Origin: Psoroptes ovis
Lineage: Eukaryota > Arthropoda > Arachnida > Sarcoptiformes > Psoroptidae
Assembly: GCA_002943765.1 (NCBI GenBank)
Contig: PQWQ01000036.1
Location: 124,001 to 188,000, forward strand
Reading direction: 5' to 3'
DNA: 64,000 nucleotides
Part shown: piece by piece, positions 1 through 11,787 of the stretch
Layout of the letters: each line of letters opens with the position of its first letter
Position numbering within the stretch: position 1 is the stretch's first letter
Notes under the pieces: generated by a model
The model's database searches: none
Told to the model about the DNA's origin: nothing
The model's input: only the letters and a program-made list of their open reading frames with translations
Made by a program: the position numbers and the translations under genes

Positions 1-420
1 TATATCAAAAGATCAATCGAAGAAATAAAAGATTCTTTGTCCATATTTTTCTTTGAATCGAATTTTTTTTTTGAAATGATTAAATCAATCAATTCGATTC
101 ATTCATTCAAAATTCAATTCTAAAAATTGATTTATGTTCAATCATATAAAATAATGCGGAGAAAAATCTCTGAAAAACATCATTTCAATATGCGTGTCAA
201 TTGTTCAATTGATGAATATCTTTTCTTCGTATGAAATAAAGTCATTGTATTCTTTGTGTTTCATCCATTTGTTTGTGTGTGATATAAATTACGTCTTAAG
301 TGGCTTTCTATCATTTATTGATTGTTGTAGTCGTTATATTTCACAATGAATAACTTTGTCTTCACATCGAACAAAAAAACAGACGAATTTCATTGTATTT
401 TTGATTTCATTGCAATTATT

Positions 421-501
421 CAAAGTTGTCCGAAAAGTTCATTCGGCTTAATCAATAAAGTTGCCGTATAAAAATCGGCCAGAACTTTTCGGACAACCTA
501 A
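421..501 (-). mobile_element. Mariner-type MITE, subfamily B
   Basis: About 81 bp. The right end is intact (ACTTTTCGGACAACCTAA followed by TA). The left end keeps GTTGTCCGAAAAGTTC but has lost the first bases. Its centre, read on the minus strand, matches the copies at 1061 and 3117 (GATTTT then GGCAACTTTATTGATTAAG). It has no coding capacity. Confidence 0.85.
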
Positions 502-1060
502 TATATTGCTGCTGTTTGTCGGATGATGTGTGGTGATCAATCATATTTATTTCTTCATTCATTTCTATTTGGTATTTAGTTATGATGATAAATATGTAAT
601 AATTATAATTACAAGTATTCGGATTGCCAATCTTATTGACAACTCTTTATTATTAATCGATTTTTTTTCGATCTTTGAAAATTTCATATTTTTACCACGT
701 GTGTATTTATTTGAGTGAAAACATATGAGTCATATGTGTGTTTTTCAAATATGTTTCTGGTCGTAATCGAAGCAATGAGTAGTCAATAATTTTTAATGAA
801 AGACTAATGTTTAAAACAATTGAACTCTGCGAATGATTTTTTTAAGCAGAAAAATCAATCACCTGTCAATTATTGATGGTGAAAAATGTGCAGAAAATTT
901 TTCACACAAAATGAAATCTATGATCGATCAATTGTTCAAAATCAAAGAATGTATGAATTAAATGTGTGTTTAATAATTGTTCGGTTAATGAAAAACAGAC
1001 AGAGCCCAAACAAACGCAAAAACCAACAAATGTTCTGTGCTGAAAAATTGACTAAATTCC

Positions 1061-1141
1061 TTAGATTGTCCGGGAAGTTCTGGCTGATTTTCATGTCGCA
1101 ACTCTATTGATTAAACGGAATGAACTTTTCGGATAACCTTA
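1061..1141 (+). mobile_element. Mariner-type MITE, subfamily B
   Basis: Begins TTAGATTGTCCGGGAAGTTC and ends GAACTTTTCGGATAACCTTA. The arms are inverted repeats of each other. The centre GATTTTCATGTCGCAACTC is almost the same as in the minus-strand copy at 60397, which shows that they share a recent source. Confidence 0.87.
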
Positions 1142-2417
1142 ATTTATTTCAACAAAAATACAAATGTGATCGATCATAAAATTGATAAAATCAAAAGACG
1201 ACGACCATTCATTCACCACTAATTGACTGATTAAATTTTTGTTGGTAAAAATAAACCAAACCAAAAAAAAATGTTTTATTTGTTTTACATTAATCATTGA
1301 TTATATCAAACAATGATAATCATTTGCAATTGATCTAACGGATTCGTTGATAATCATTCTCCATAAATTGATCATAGGTCAATTTTCAGGGGAAAAAATT
1401 GATCAAATTTATCAAAAAAAGAAACTAAATCACGATCTATTTTGTTTTTCTAAGGATTCGAACAAATCGATTTGTCAGACATATCCATAAGAATTGATTA
1501 CCTAGAATCGGTCCTTAAATTTCTCTCTACTTGGTCTCTTTTGGTATTCAAAAATTTCTTCTTCGATTTTTTGATTGATGAAATATTTTTCTTCTTGGCA
1601 AGAGACATGCGACTTGATATCTTATAATAAATAGGAATCGATGATTATTTATTATTTCTTATGATTATAATGATGGAATGATTGATCAACAACTGGTGTG
1701 TGATAATAAACACTTTTAAATTGATGCCAAATTTATTATTAAAACAGTCAATCGAATTTGGATTTTCTCTCTGTTCGAACTATTTGATTATTTTGTTTGT
1801 TTATTCCAATCAATCAATCAATCAATGATTTGATTGATTGATCCGGTATATACATCAGTATGAGTATTCAATCAACCAATCACAGTACACCGGATTTTTT
1901 TTTTTTTTGGTTTCAAAGATTTTCACCATTCCGATCATCAACATCAAACCTAATATTTATTCATTTTGTTTCATCAAATATTTCATTGATTATTTCACCT
2001 GCAAACCAAACAACCGACCAAGCAAACAGATGAACAAAATCATCATCATAAATTGTTTGCGTGAGAAAATTTTGCATCTACAATCATTGAAAATATTTGT
2101 TCGTTGTTGTTTAAAAGTAATAGTTGAATCATACATAAATTTAGTAACAATAAATAATGATAACTAATGAAGAAGCATAAGATAACAAATGACCACATAT
2201 CTGACATAGCTTTAAGCGAAAAATAGCCTTGATCATCATCAAGCAGTGTACAGCCTGAAACAGTCTATTATTTCCTTTTTAGAGGGTTCGCGTGCGAATC
2301 TTTTTCGAGTGTTTTTTTGGCCAGCCAATGAATGGATTTCTGTAATTTAATTTTCTCATAAAAAAATTGAATGAAAGATGAAATCAAAATACATTTGAGA
2401 AATAATTAAGGAAGTTT

Positions 2418-2443
2418 TTCAAATTCAAATTCAAATTCAAATT
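2418..2443. repeat. (TTCAAA)n microsatellite
   Basis: Four uninterrupted TTCAAA units followed by a partial unit, in non-coding sequence. Confidence 0.85.
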
Positions 2444-3116
2444 TGGACCATTTTAAATATAAATAAATGCATAAGGATTATGCTAATTTCATATCCCAGC
2501 GAAAATGAATGTTTGTATGTGAAAAAAGACTTAAAAAACTTTTAATATAATTTCGTCATTATTTTCAGATCCTTTGAAATTCTTATCATTTTTCTAATCC
2601 TGAGAAGACATTCAAAAAGAAGACATTCAAAATATTCAAAATAAGAAGAAGGTATAAATTGGCCAATGTTACATCTATTCATTATTATTGTCATATTTCA
2701 AATGATTGAATACTGAATCTAAAACTTCTGTATTGGATTTCTGAAACAATTGTGGTCGAAATCAACCAAAATTTCGATGTAACTCTACAACAAATTTCAA
2801 GATTAGACCAAAATGACCAAATGGTCCGCACACACAATCCACAATTATCACATTTACATTCTTGAAACGTAAAATTTTAATTCTTTTTTTTCACTAAAAT
2901 TGATTGCACACAATTCAAAAACGATTATGAAAATTCCTTGGACCGCACATACACATTACACATCGAAATTGTTTTGGTTTCCAAGACAAAATTTTCGCTG
3001 AATAATGAAATGGGTGTTTTTCGTTGTAATAAAAAAGCGATTCAGAACGTAATTAACTTGGTGATAAAATAATTAAGACAACGAAGTAACTAAGTAGTAA
3101 GTAATACGGCCAAGTA

Positions 3117-3200
3117 TTAGGTTGTCCAAAAAGTTATGGCCGATTTTCATGTGACAAATCTATTCGATTAAGCGGAACGAACTTTTCGGACAACACATAA
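3117..3200 (+). mobile_element. Mariner-type MITE, subfamily B
   Basis: About 84 bp, flanked by TA on both sides (3115-3116 and 3201-3202). Begins TTAGGTTGTCCAAAAAGTTA and ends ACTTTTCGGACAACACATAA. The terminal CCTAA of the right arm is altered by a short insertion. The central sequence belongs to the same subfamily as the copies at 421, 1061 and 60397. Confidence 0.86.
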
Positions 3201-3568
3201 TATAATAACTGTTTCGAATCTGGATTTGAGAAATAAATAAATAAATAAAACCTACACACACAGATTCAATGCAGTGCACGATTTTTTCTTTTAAGCAATT
3301 TTACAATTAAAGCATCCATTCATTCAATAAGCAATCCAGTCGAAGAAATACCGGGTAAAATTCGTATAAAATTTCAATGAAACAAACAAATAAATAAATC
3401 CCCATTCGGATTAATTTAGTAGTCTTCATCATCTGAATTAACTGGAATTTCATTCAACTTAATTGCTTTAATTCAACTAAGTAAATCGAAATAGTTTTTC
3501 TTTCAGTGTTTTTTCCCGTTTATTCTTAAAAATATTAAGACATTTAGACTGCTGTAAATAAAAAAATA

Positions 3569-3733
3569 ATGCAAAATGCATCAATTTTTTCTTGGACCTT
3601 AATGGCCATCATTATTATTATTACATCATTTGGATCACAAGACCAATGTTTCAAATCGAAAGAAATTGTAGCAATGTTTAATGCTCAACTAAATTGTACA
3701 CTGAAAAAATTCTTTTTAAATAAGAATCTTTGA
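3569..3733 (+). CDS. Candidate small secreted peptide, unrecognised
   Basis: An ATG-started frame of 54 codons ending in TGA. Residues 1-23 look like a signal peptide: a short polar start, a hydrophobic core around residues 11-19 (LMAIIIII), then small residues TSFGS before a polar segment. The remaining 31 residues hold two cysteines (27 and 43), spaced as in CFKSKEIVAMFNAQLNC, and a lysine-rich tail. I do not recognise a family. It could be a small secreted protein, the first exon of a larger spliced gene, or chance: frames of this length are common in sequence this AT-rich, and an isoleucine-rich run can imitate a signal peptide. No splice signal or promoter settles it. Confidence 0.22.
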   Translation: MQNASIFSWTLMAIIIIITSFGSQDQCFKSKEIVAMFNAQLNCTLKKFFLNKNL

Positions 3734-6672
3734 TTTCGAACGATGCTGCTGCAATGAAACATGCTAATTAAATACATTAAGATGTTGTTGATTTTCAGCT
3801 CCTTCAAGAGCTGTCTCCGTTCATATATTTTCATCTATGAATCTTTGAATTTTTTTTCAAATTTTCAATTCTCCAACATTTCTCTGGTCTTTCATTTTGT
3901 ATCAAAGAAAAAGAAAAAATTTCGAGAATTGAAATTTTCTTCAAAATGAATTTTACTTAGTGCAAAATGTCTTTAATTGAAACAAATGAATCCAAGAAAT
4001 CTTCAAGAATGCAATAAGAAATGAAAAAATTAAAATGGATAAGATTTTTATTTTTTCGGGCTTCGCAGTCATTTATTTTGCATTCATTGCTTATACATTT
4101 AGTATCATCAAAGACATTGATATATATGTGTCACTATAAGAAATTAAAATGTAAAATGATCTTTGAATTTAAGAAAGAAAACGCTATTATTTTCTTCGAT
4201 GCTATTATTTAACCGGAATCCATTGATGATGACATTATCATCATCATCATTATCTGTGTGTATCATTTTGAATCATTCTATCAATTACTGAGTGACGCCA
4301 TTGACAAATTAACGTTTTCCTATTCTGTGTCTTTGCTCTAAGATCTTGAATTCTTTGGTCTTTGATCTATTTTTTGTTTTTCCCGATTTAGACCATCTTC
4401 AAATTGTTATGCATTTGACTATTTTTTAAACTTTAAGAACATGTCTCGCCATCTATCGATGAATTTATCAAACATTTTATAAATTTCAATTTATAAAATC
4501 TAATTTAATTTATTAAATTGAAAATTTTATTTCAAACTAAACTACAAAATTGAAATCAAAAAAATTACTTCAGGCATATTGAGAGTCGTTTGAGTTGTTG
4601 TATTAGACCCTTGAATCATTAGCCATGATTCCCTTGCCAACCAACCACCAACATAGGATAATAACATGAGGATGAATTTTATTTGTTTGTCGTCGTCGAT
4701 AATCAACATTTGAACTGATTAATCATTCTATTATTATGATTATAATGCATGCAAATAACACAGGCAGAGATATATGAGCATAATGTTCAATTACAAATGA
4801 GAGATATATGATCTTTTATTGCATTTCGAATGTGTATCAAGTTTTGTCAAAACAAATTCGATATCCGAAATCGAAAATTTGAACACACAAATTTACATAA
4901 AAATTCCGTTAGAATTTGCACGGAACGGTATGCATGGATTCAATTCATGGAAATGATAATTCAACGCGTATAACCCATGGATTCAATGATTATATATTAA
5001 AAGGTTTTCAGAGGGTGTTGCTACTCTTGGAGTTTGTACAGGGTTTTAGTTTGCAATTGTCAATTGAAATTTTTTCGGATTTGGAATGGTCCAAAAAAAT
5101 TCCAATTGAATTTTCCATATCCTTTCATTATGGTGATTTATGATCATTAATTTTCAATCTATAGTCTTTGTTTTTTTTTTTTTTTTGAACAATTCAATTA
5201 TTTTCGAATATGATTTTAAATTCATTTCGACCACAATTGAAAATTGGACTAAGAATTCAATTTCAATTCAGGATATTTTCCGAAACCGGATTAATAGAAT
5301 TATATTGGTATATTAATATTTGATCGGAAAATTTCAAGTTTTTCGATCATTATTTTTATCATTCGAAAATATACACTTGGGACCTAATTTGTTTTCATAT
5401 TTTCATTTTCAATAATTACCTCGATGTTTGATGTCCACATGCATACTTTTGTACATATCTTTGAACAAGTGCCCTAGAATAGAATTCTTATTTGATGAAT
5501 AAATGTGTGTATTTAACCTTCGACGTATTTAACATGTGAACATAGAAAAATAATCTTATTCTTCATCCAAATAATCATTCAAATGATAAAATAAAATGAG
5601 AAAAATAACTGTTAGGACAAATGTTCAATGGTTCCATTTTTGATAATGGATAAAATAATGGAAAATAACAATTCAAAGAAAATTACGCTGGAAAATAACA
5701 AACAGTAAGCAATGTAATAATATGCATGGTTTAAAGTTTTAATTCATAGTTTTAAAATTGAATTTCGTAATTTTACTATTTGAAATTTCATTTAAAACTA
5801 CGAAAATTAACTTTAAAACTCTGAATAAAAACTTGAAACCCGATAAGAAAAGTTATAAATCTTTTTGGATTATTTTTCTAAAAAATTTTTGTTGTGCATT
5901 ACACAGTAAAACAACACAAACACAATTACATTTTGTTGTTATTATTAGTTGTTAGTGGCTAAAATTGATGTTTTTTTTTTTTTGGTTCCCGAGTTCTGAA
6001 ATGTGAATTCAAAGCTTTTTGTTTGGGCGAAAAAAAAGAAATTGTCAACCATCATCTGTGATGATGTTTGTTAGTGTAATGTATTGTGTATGCATTAAAA
6101 TGGTATGATATATATAAAAACATTATTTCGGATTCAAATTTATTTTTTCCTAAATCAAACCAATTGTTTTTTTTTTCAAATGGAAATAATCATAAAACAC
6201 CCTCGAAATAATCCAGGCTATTGAATAGTAGCACACAAGATGAAATGTATAAATGAATAAACTAAATAAATAAGTAAAAGTTTTATTCTCAACTTTTATT
6301 CCTCATTTTTTTCATTTTGTTAATTTTAAGTTTTTAAGTTTTCCAGTTTTACTCATTAAAATTCCATAGGATTTGAGCCATTATGGCGCCTATTCGAAAT
6401 ACTTTTTATTATTATTATTATGATGATGATCATTTCCGTGACCAATGAATGATCGCGCATCCATGAATGAATTTTTATTCACACAATGACATTACTTATT
6501 TTCTGGCATGAAAAAAATAGGTTTTCTTGGATGCTGCACTAAGACCTGCGAAATATTTTCCCTGAAAACTTTTCAAAATTTAAGATGCATTAATTTAAAT
6601 CTATTTACATCAGACAAAATGAATCATAACAAATGATAATTATTATTATCATGATTATTATTGATATATTTA
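3734..6672. other. Gene-free AT-rich stretch
   Basis: No supported gene. The frame at 4916-5143 has a more balanced composition than most but shows no family motif. The stretch includes the second-family miniature element at 5725-5843 and a perfect 11-bp stem hairpin near 4477-4502 (ATTTTATAAAT, TTCA loop, ATTTATAAAAT). Confidence 0.55.
5725..5843. mobile_element. MITE of a second family, shorter copy
   Basis: An imperfect palindrome of about 119 bp sharing several blocks with the element at 7105-7245: AGTTTTAATTC near the left end, GTTTTAAAATTGAATTTCGT in the middle, and AAAACTTGAAACCC at the right end. The first and last bases have decayed, and an internal block seen in the other copy is missing. 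It has no coding capacity. Confidence 0.75.
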
Positions 6673-6752
6673 TTGTGTCGTCCGGAAAGTTTTTGCCGAT
6701 TTACTAATTGAAAACCGTTTAAAAATCGGCGAAAACTTTCCGGACAATCTAA
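6673..6752 (+). mobile_element. Mariner-type MITE, subfamily C
   Basis: Exactly 80 bp between TA dinucleotides at 6671-6672 and 6753-6754. The arms carry GTCCGGAAAGTTTTTGCCG and its complement. The centre (TTTACTAATTGAAAACCGTT) differs from subfamilies A and B and matches the copy at 25860. Confidence 0.88.
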
Positions 6753-7104
6753 TATTATATGTGAATGTAGAATTATTATTTTTTATTATGATGACCATTA
6801 TGAATCTGTGATCTGTAATAAGAATGGCCATCAAAAAACAATAATAATTTCAAAAGTCAAAACACCAAGAGAAATAATGTGATTGTCCATTGATTCTCTG
6901 GTCTCTAATATTATTGCATTCAATGACATGTTTGAATGCAATAATAATATATGGCCCAGAAATGATAGTTTTAATAAGATGAAAATGATTATTTATTACA
7001 AACCACAATTCAAAAAAATTTTTAATGGCTATTGTTTAAAAATTATTATTATTATTAATATTCATTATGAATATATTGATATTTTGATTATTTTATTCAT
7101 TTTA

Positions 7105-7245
7105 CAGGGTTTCAAGTTTTAATTCGGGATTTTAAAATTGATATTCGTAGTTTTAAAATTGAATTTCGTAATTTGACTATTTCGAAATTGCATTCAAAAC
7201 TACGAAAATTAATTTCAAAACTACGAATTCAAACTTGAAACCCTG
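7105..7245. mobile_element. MITE with CAGGGTTTCAAG ends, full-length copy
   Basis: A 141-bp element beginning CAGGGTTTCAAGTTTTAATT and ending AAACTTGAAACCCTG, flanked by TA on both sides (7103-7104 and 7246-7247). Most of its length is an imperfect inverted repeat (GTTTTAAAATTGAATTTCGT on the left, ACTACGAAAATTAATTTCAA on the right). The TA target duplication and CAG start suggest a non-autonomous Tc1/pogo-like element, but no transposase is present to confirm this. The shorter copy at 5725 shows that it is repeated. Confidence 0.8.
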
Positions 7246-10200
7246 TATTTATTTTATTTTTGTTTTTTTTTGCATATTTTGACCTTTTAATAATATTATT
7301 TATTGAGCGTTTTGAATTACGATTTAATTTTTGTTATTTTTGTTTTTTGTTGTTGAAAATTTTTTCAAATTTCAAAATTACCAACAGCCAAAACAACAAC
7401 AGCAGCAGCTGGTCATTTAGGCTCGAATGGACTTGCCGTTTTTTTTTTCGCTGTTCGCCATCAAATTCGAATTAGAATCAGGTTTGAATTTTCTCAAAAT
7501 TCTTTTTTTGATAAATTAAAGATTATTTATAGTTATAAATCATTGATACCATTGATGCAAATGAATGCCTATGGACATTGTCCTATGATCACTATTATTT
7601 GAATCAATTATTCGATATTCTTATATTTCAAATATTTCCTGTTCATGTTTTGACATGGAAATTTCCAAAAAATATAATTCACAATCTAAACGCGATAAGG
7701 ATTTCTCATTTACTCTCTATAAAATGTGTGAACATTGCACGTGTCCCAATGAAGAAAAAACAGCAAGACACGTGTATCATCGGAATCATCGAAATGATTT
7801 TGAAATGATTGATTTATTTATTTTTATTTTTCAGTATATTTCAGTTTCAAGAATGATATAACCAACTTATTAATGAATGAATGGAATTTTGGAATTCGGA
7901 ATTGAAAATGAAAAATAAAATAAAATAAATTTCATGTTCATTCGATCGGAATATAATTTTTTCTATTTTAAAAAATTATTTCTGTCCATAGAACAACAAC
8001 AACAACAAAAGATTATCATTATTTTTTTTCAATTGTTTAGATTTATATGACTATGTATGTGTGTGTACAAATGGTATATACATCAACAACAATACAATCG
8101 CAACTAACGATTCACGATCATTATTTCTATTTCTATTATTTTCCAGGGTCCAGTTGTGAAAATGATAAATTATACTTCAAATTGATTCAATTTTTGTGTT
8201 TATTGTGTGTTGGTGCATTGAAAAATGAACAAATTTTCACTGTGTTTCGCCGTTGTGAAAAAACATGGAACAATTTCGTATTTTGGACCCATTTTGAACA
8301 ATTGAAAGTGTAATGAAACAACATTTTTGTTCTACCGAAATGAAACAAGCGAATCGATCGATTCTTCTCGTAATGAAAATGAAAAAAAATTAAAAAAATT
8401 GTTTTTGAAAAAAATTTCCCAAACGCCCAACGTTCAAATGCTTGAAGCGATATTTCAATTCGGGAATGTATGGGATATGTTTGTTCATTATATCATCAAA
8501 TAGTGAATTTGATGATCGTTGATGATTCCGGCTTCCGAATCATTTTGATTCCAAATGTGTGTGTCTGTGTCGGTGTGTGGCGAATGATTGAAACAAAGTT
8601 TGAAATTTATATGCACAAAGAATACAATTCCTAAAATTTCAATGAATTTTCATTAATGAAACATTGGGAGAATATGCATTTATTCGTTTTTTTGATTGTC
8701 AATTCATAATGCAAACATCGAATCATAATCAATGTTAGGGAAAAAGAGATTTTACTTTTGGGCAAAATAAGTGAATTTCATTCATGGAATAAATGATAAT
8801 TCACTTATTATTGTTCGATTGTAATTGAGTGTTTCAATTGAATTGAATTGAATTTTTTCAAAAATAATCCAAATTTCTGAATTTCAGAACATTTTACCTT
8901 GTGTGTGTGTGGTCTTGATACTTTTGGTATTATTGGTACTTTTTTATTTTAATTCCTTATCCATCTTCATATCTCTACACCCTTCGCATGATAATTTTTT
9001 GAATTGTTTCCACCGAAAATATCCGAAGACATTGATGCACTTGAATTTTTTTTTTTTTTGCTAAAAATCATAATTTCGTCGATTATTACACATGTCAAAA
9101 TATTGTTTGATTGGAATTTTTCTCGGGATAAAATACATTAATACATTACAATAAATTTCAAGCGATTTCAAGTGTTTACACTAATCATAATGATAATAAT
9201 AAATTTCATCGATTACATTTATTCTGTTATTGATTATTTATCTTTGGTCATTATCATCATCTTGTAAAATATGTGTTAAACACTTGAAATCGATTGTGTA
9301 AATATAGAATCTTGAATTATTTGTATTTGCTTATTCAGTACTGAATTCTGAAGAAAATATAATGTATTGTTTCATCATAAGAATTCATACGAATGAAATA
9401 ATGAATCCATGAATTCCAAAATAACGATAATAATCAATGATAGTAATAATAATAACAATGATGATTTGTATGCAATTATGAAAATAGTGACCGAAACGGA
9501 AATTATTCTCGTCAGAATATTCATGATGGAATCGTCGAATTATCATTTATGAATTCATATTCATAACAGAATTATTTTCTGCTTTGTTTTGTTTCCAAGC
9601 CATGTCCCCATATGGTCTTCTTGCATTATCAAATCGATGTGTATTCATTGTTATTCATTTATTTGTGTATACGAATATTGAACCTTTCAAATAATCATCA
9701 CTGATCAATGACCTGTACCACTGTTGGAAATGGCATGTCATGATCCATACATTTGGCTTGAACACAAAACAAAGCTCATATGAATCATTATTTTCACTTT
9801 GAAGAACACGGATGATTTTTCAAGAACATTTGTGTCCAGTTTGTTGGTCATTCATATTTGCAGTTGTTGGTATTTCTATTTCTAGGATTTTTTTCAAAAC
9901 GAAATTGTCAATTAAATTAATTAATTTTGATTTTAATTGTTTTTTCTCTCTCGAAAAATTATTACAAATTGGATTTGAAATGTGTCAGAACTTGTTTATT
10001 TGCCATTGGTTTAATTGTTTGTAATTGACTGAGTTCCATCCAATCAAACAAGCAAACAAAACAATCCAACAAAATTGATTAAACATTTCCCCGAAAAAAA
10101 AAATTCATCATCAAAATACTGTTAATGAATTTTTCACATTTCATTTGTTTATTTGGTTAATTTGATTTTGGTTGTTACTTATCAAATGTTCGTCTCAAAT

Positions 10201-11768
10201 TGTGTTTATGTGGTTTGTCTGGCCTGTACAATTTTGGTTTTATTATTTTTCTCTTCAAAAATGACGCAGGTGGCCACGTTCAATTTGTTTTTCGGTCCTC
10301 ATTTTTCGTAGAGGCCAATTCAATTTCTTACAATCAATTTCATTTTTTGGTTTGGTTCGGCCAAATTGCACAAATCATTTTTATTTGAAAAATTCAATTT
10401 TTCTTGCCATTAGATGGCACGAGAAATTGTTATTTATATTTTCCCTCGTCAAATTTTGCAAAGATGATTTTGAAATTTGATTTCATCGTGACCATTTGAT
10501 CGATGATCATTTATCGATTTTGATGAGCATCGATTAGATCGTCTGATTGATTGATCAAATTATCAATTTAATTTTTTCGTTCAAATGCTTCGATCGTTTT
10601 TCACGCCAAAATTGGCCAAAGTTTGATTGTAACTGAGCCAGAAGGCAAAGAAATTATTGTTAAAATTTGTTCATTCTTTGAATTCTCAAATTTCTCAAAA
10701 CATCTTTTAATTTGTTCATTTTATTTTTATTGATCCTCATAAATTATTGAATTAAATTGATGTTCCATAAATTAGTACATACGTGAGTGCGTGGGTTTTG
10801 GATATATGGAATCAATGAAAAATGTTTTTTTGAAAATTTTTTTATTATCCAAGCCCTAATAATAAAACTATATTTATGGCCGCTGGTCATCAATAAATTT
10901 TGAAAGAAAAAATTTTATTTTATTTTAAAACCAACGAAGCAGAAAAATATTTAAGAAAAATTTTAAAAGTGAAAATTTATTTGTGTGAAAATGTGAAAAA
11001 AAAATAAAAATGAAAATCATCTTCGATATAGATAAGATGAAAATGTTCAAAATATAAATAAATCCTTATATTTGGTTTTTTTCAATGGTTAGACACATCG
11101 AACACATACCACCTCGCGCACAAGGAATCATCATCGATCGATCAATCGATCATTAATCTTAGATGTAAGATTTTGAATGTAAGTATTCATTTTATATTTT
11201 TTGATAATAATTAATCATATCAATCAGATCATTTGTTGACCAGTATGTGATATGTGTGCACATGTGGTCATGGATTATCTCCATGCGAAATTGTATGAAT
11301 TTTGAATTAATGATGATCAGAAAAAAATGTTTGAATTTTTATTGGTCGATTTATAGTTATAAATAGATATGTATTCATATGTGTAGTCGTGTGTGTGTGT
11401 GTTTGCTTGCACTTATGTTATGTATATTTTTTTTACTGTCATAATCCGTAATATGTAATCAATCAAAAATATGAAAAAAATTAACCGTCAAACTAAAGTA
11501 TAACCACCAGAGGCGTCTGATGTCTTTATTTATCATTTGCTTGTATGATTGATCTAAATTTGTGTGTACAAATTCCTTCGAATTTCGTTTACGAAAATAG
11601 ACTCATATTTGATTTAAATAGACTTTTTTTCCATGGTTAATCCTCTTCATATATCGAAAGTGACTTTATTTTTATTTGTTTAGTTGTGTTCATAATTTTG
11701 ATTAATACTATAGATATAAAGACCTTATAAATTTTTTACGAACAATAAAAGTCTATTTTATTATAATC

Positions 11769-11787
11769 TGTGTGTGTGTGTGTGTGG
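11769..11787. repeat. (TG)n microsatellite
   Basis: About nine TG units, uninterrupted. A similar, shorter tract lies at 11389-11402. Confidence 0.85.

Larger units (their letters stand above)
1..3568. other. Gene-free AT-rich stretch
   Basis: No open frame here exceeds what is expected by chance in DNA this AT-rich; the longest, 1838-2167, has no recognisable domain and is dominated by I, N, F and Y. The stretch holds three miniature elements (421, 1061 and 3117), a 14-base T run at 1895-1908, a TTCAAA repeat at 2418-2443 and an AAAT repeat at 3231-3249. It may be intergenic or lie in a large intron of a gene outside the window. I cannot distinguish these. Confidence 0.6.

Noticed and set aside
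1838..2167. 109-codon plus-strand frame
   Set aside because: Dominated by I, F, Y and N, crosses a T run, and shows no recognisable domain.
2283..2305. GGGTTCGCGTGCGAATC resembling a tRNA T-arm
   Set aside because: The loop is wrong, and no acceptor stem, anticodon arm or A-box can be placed upstream.
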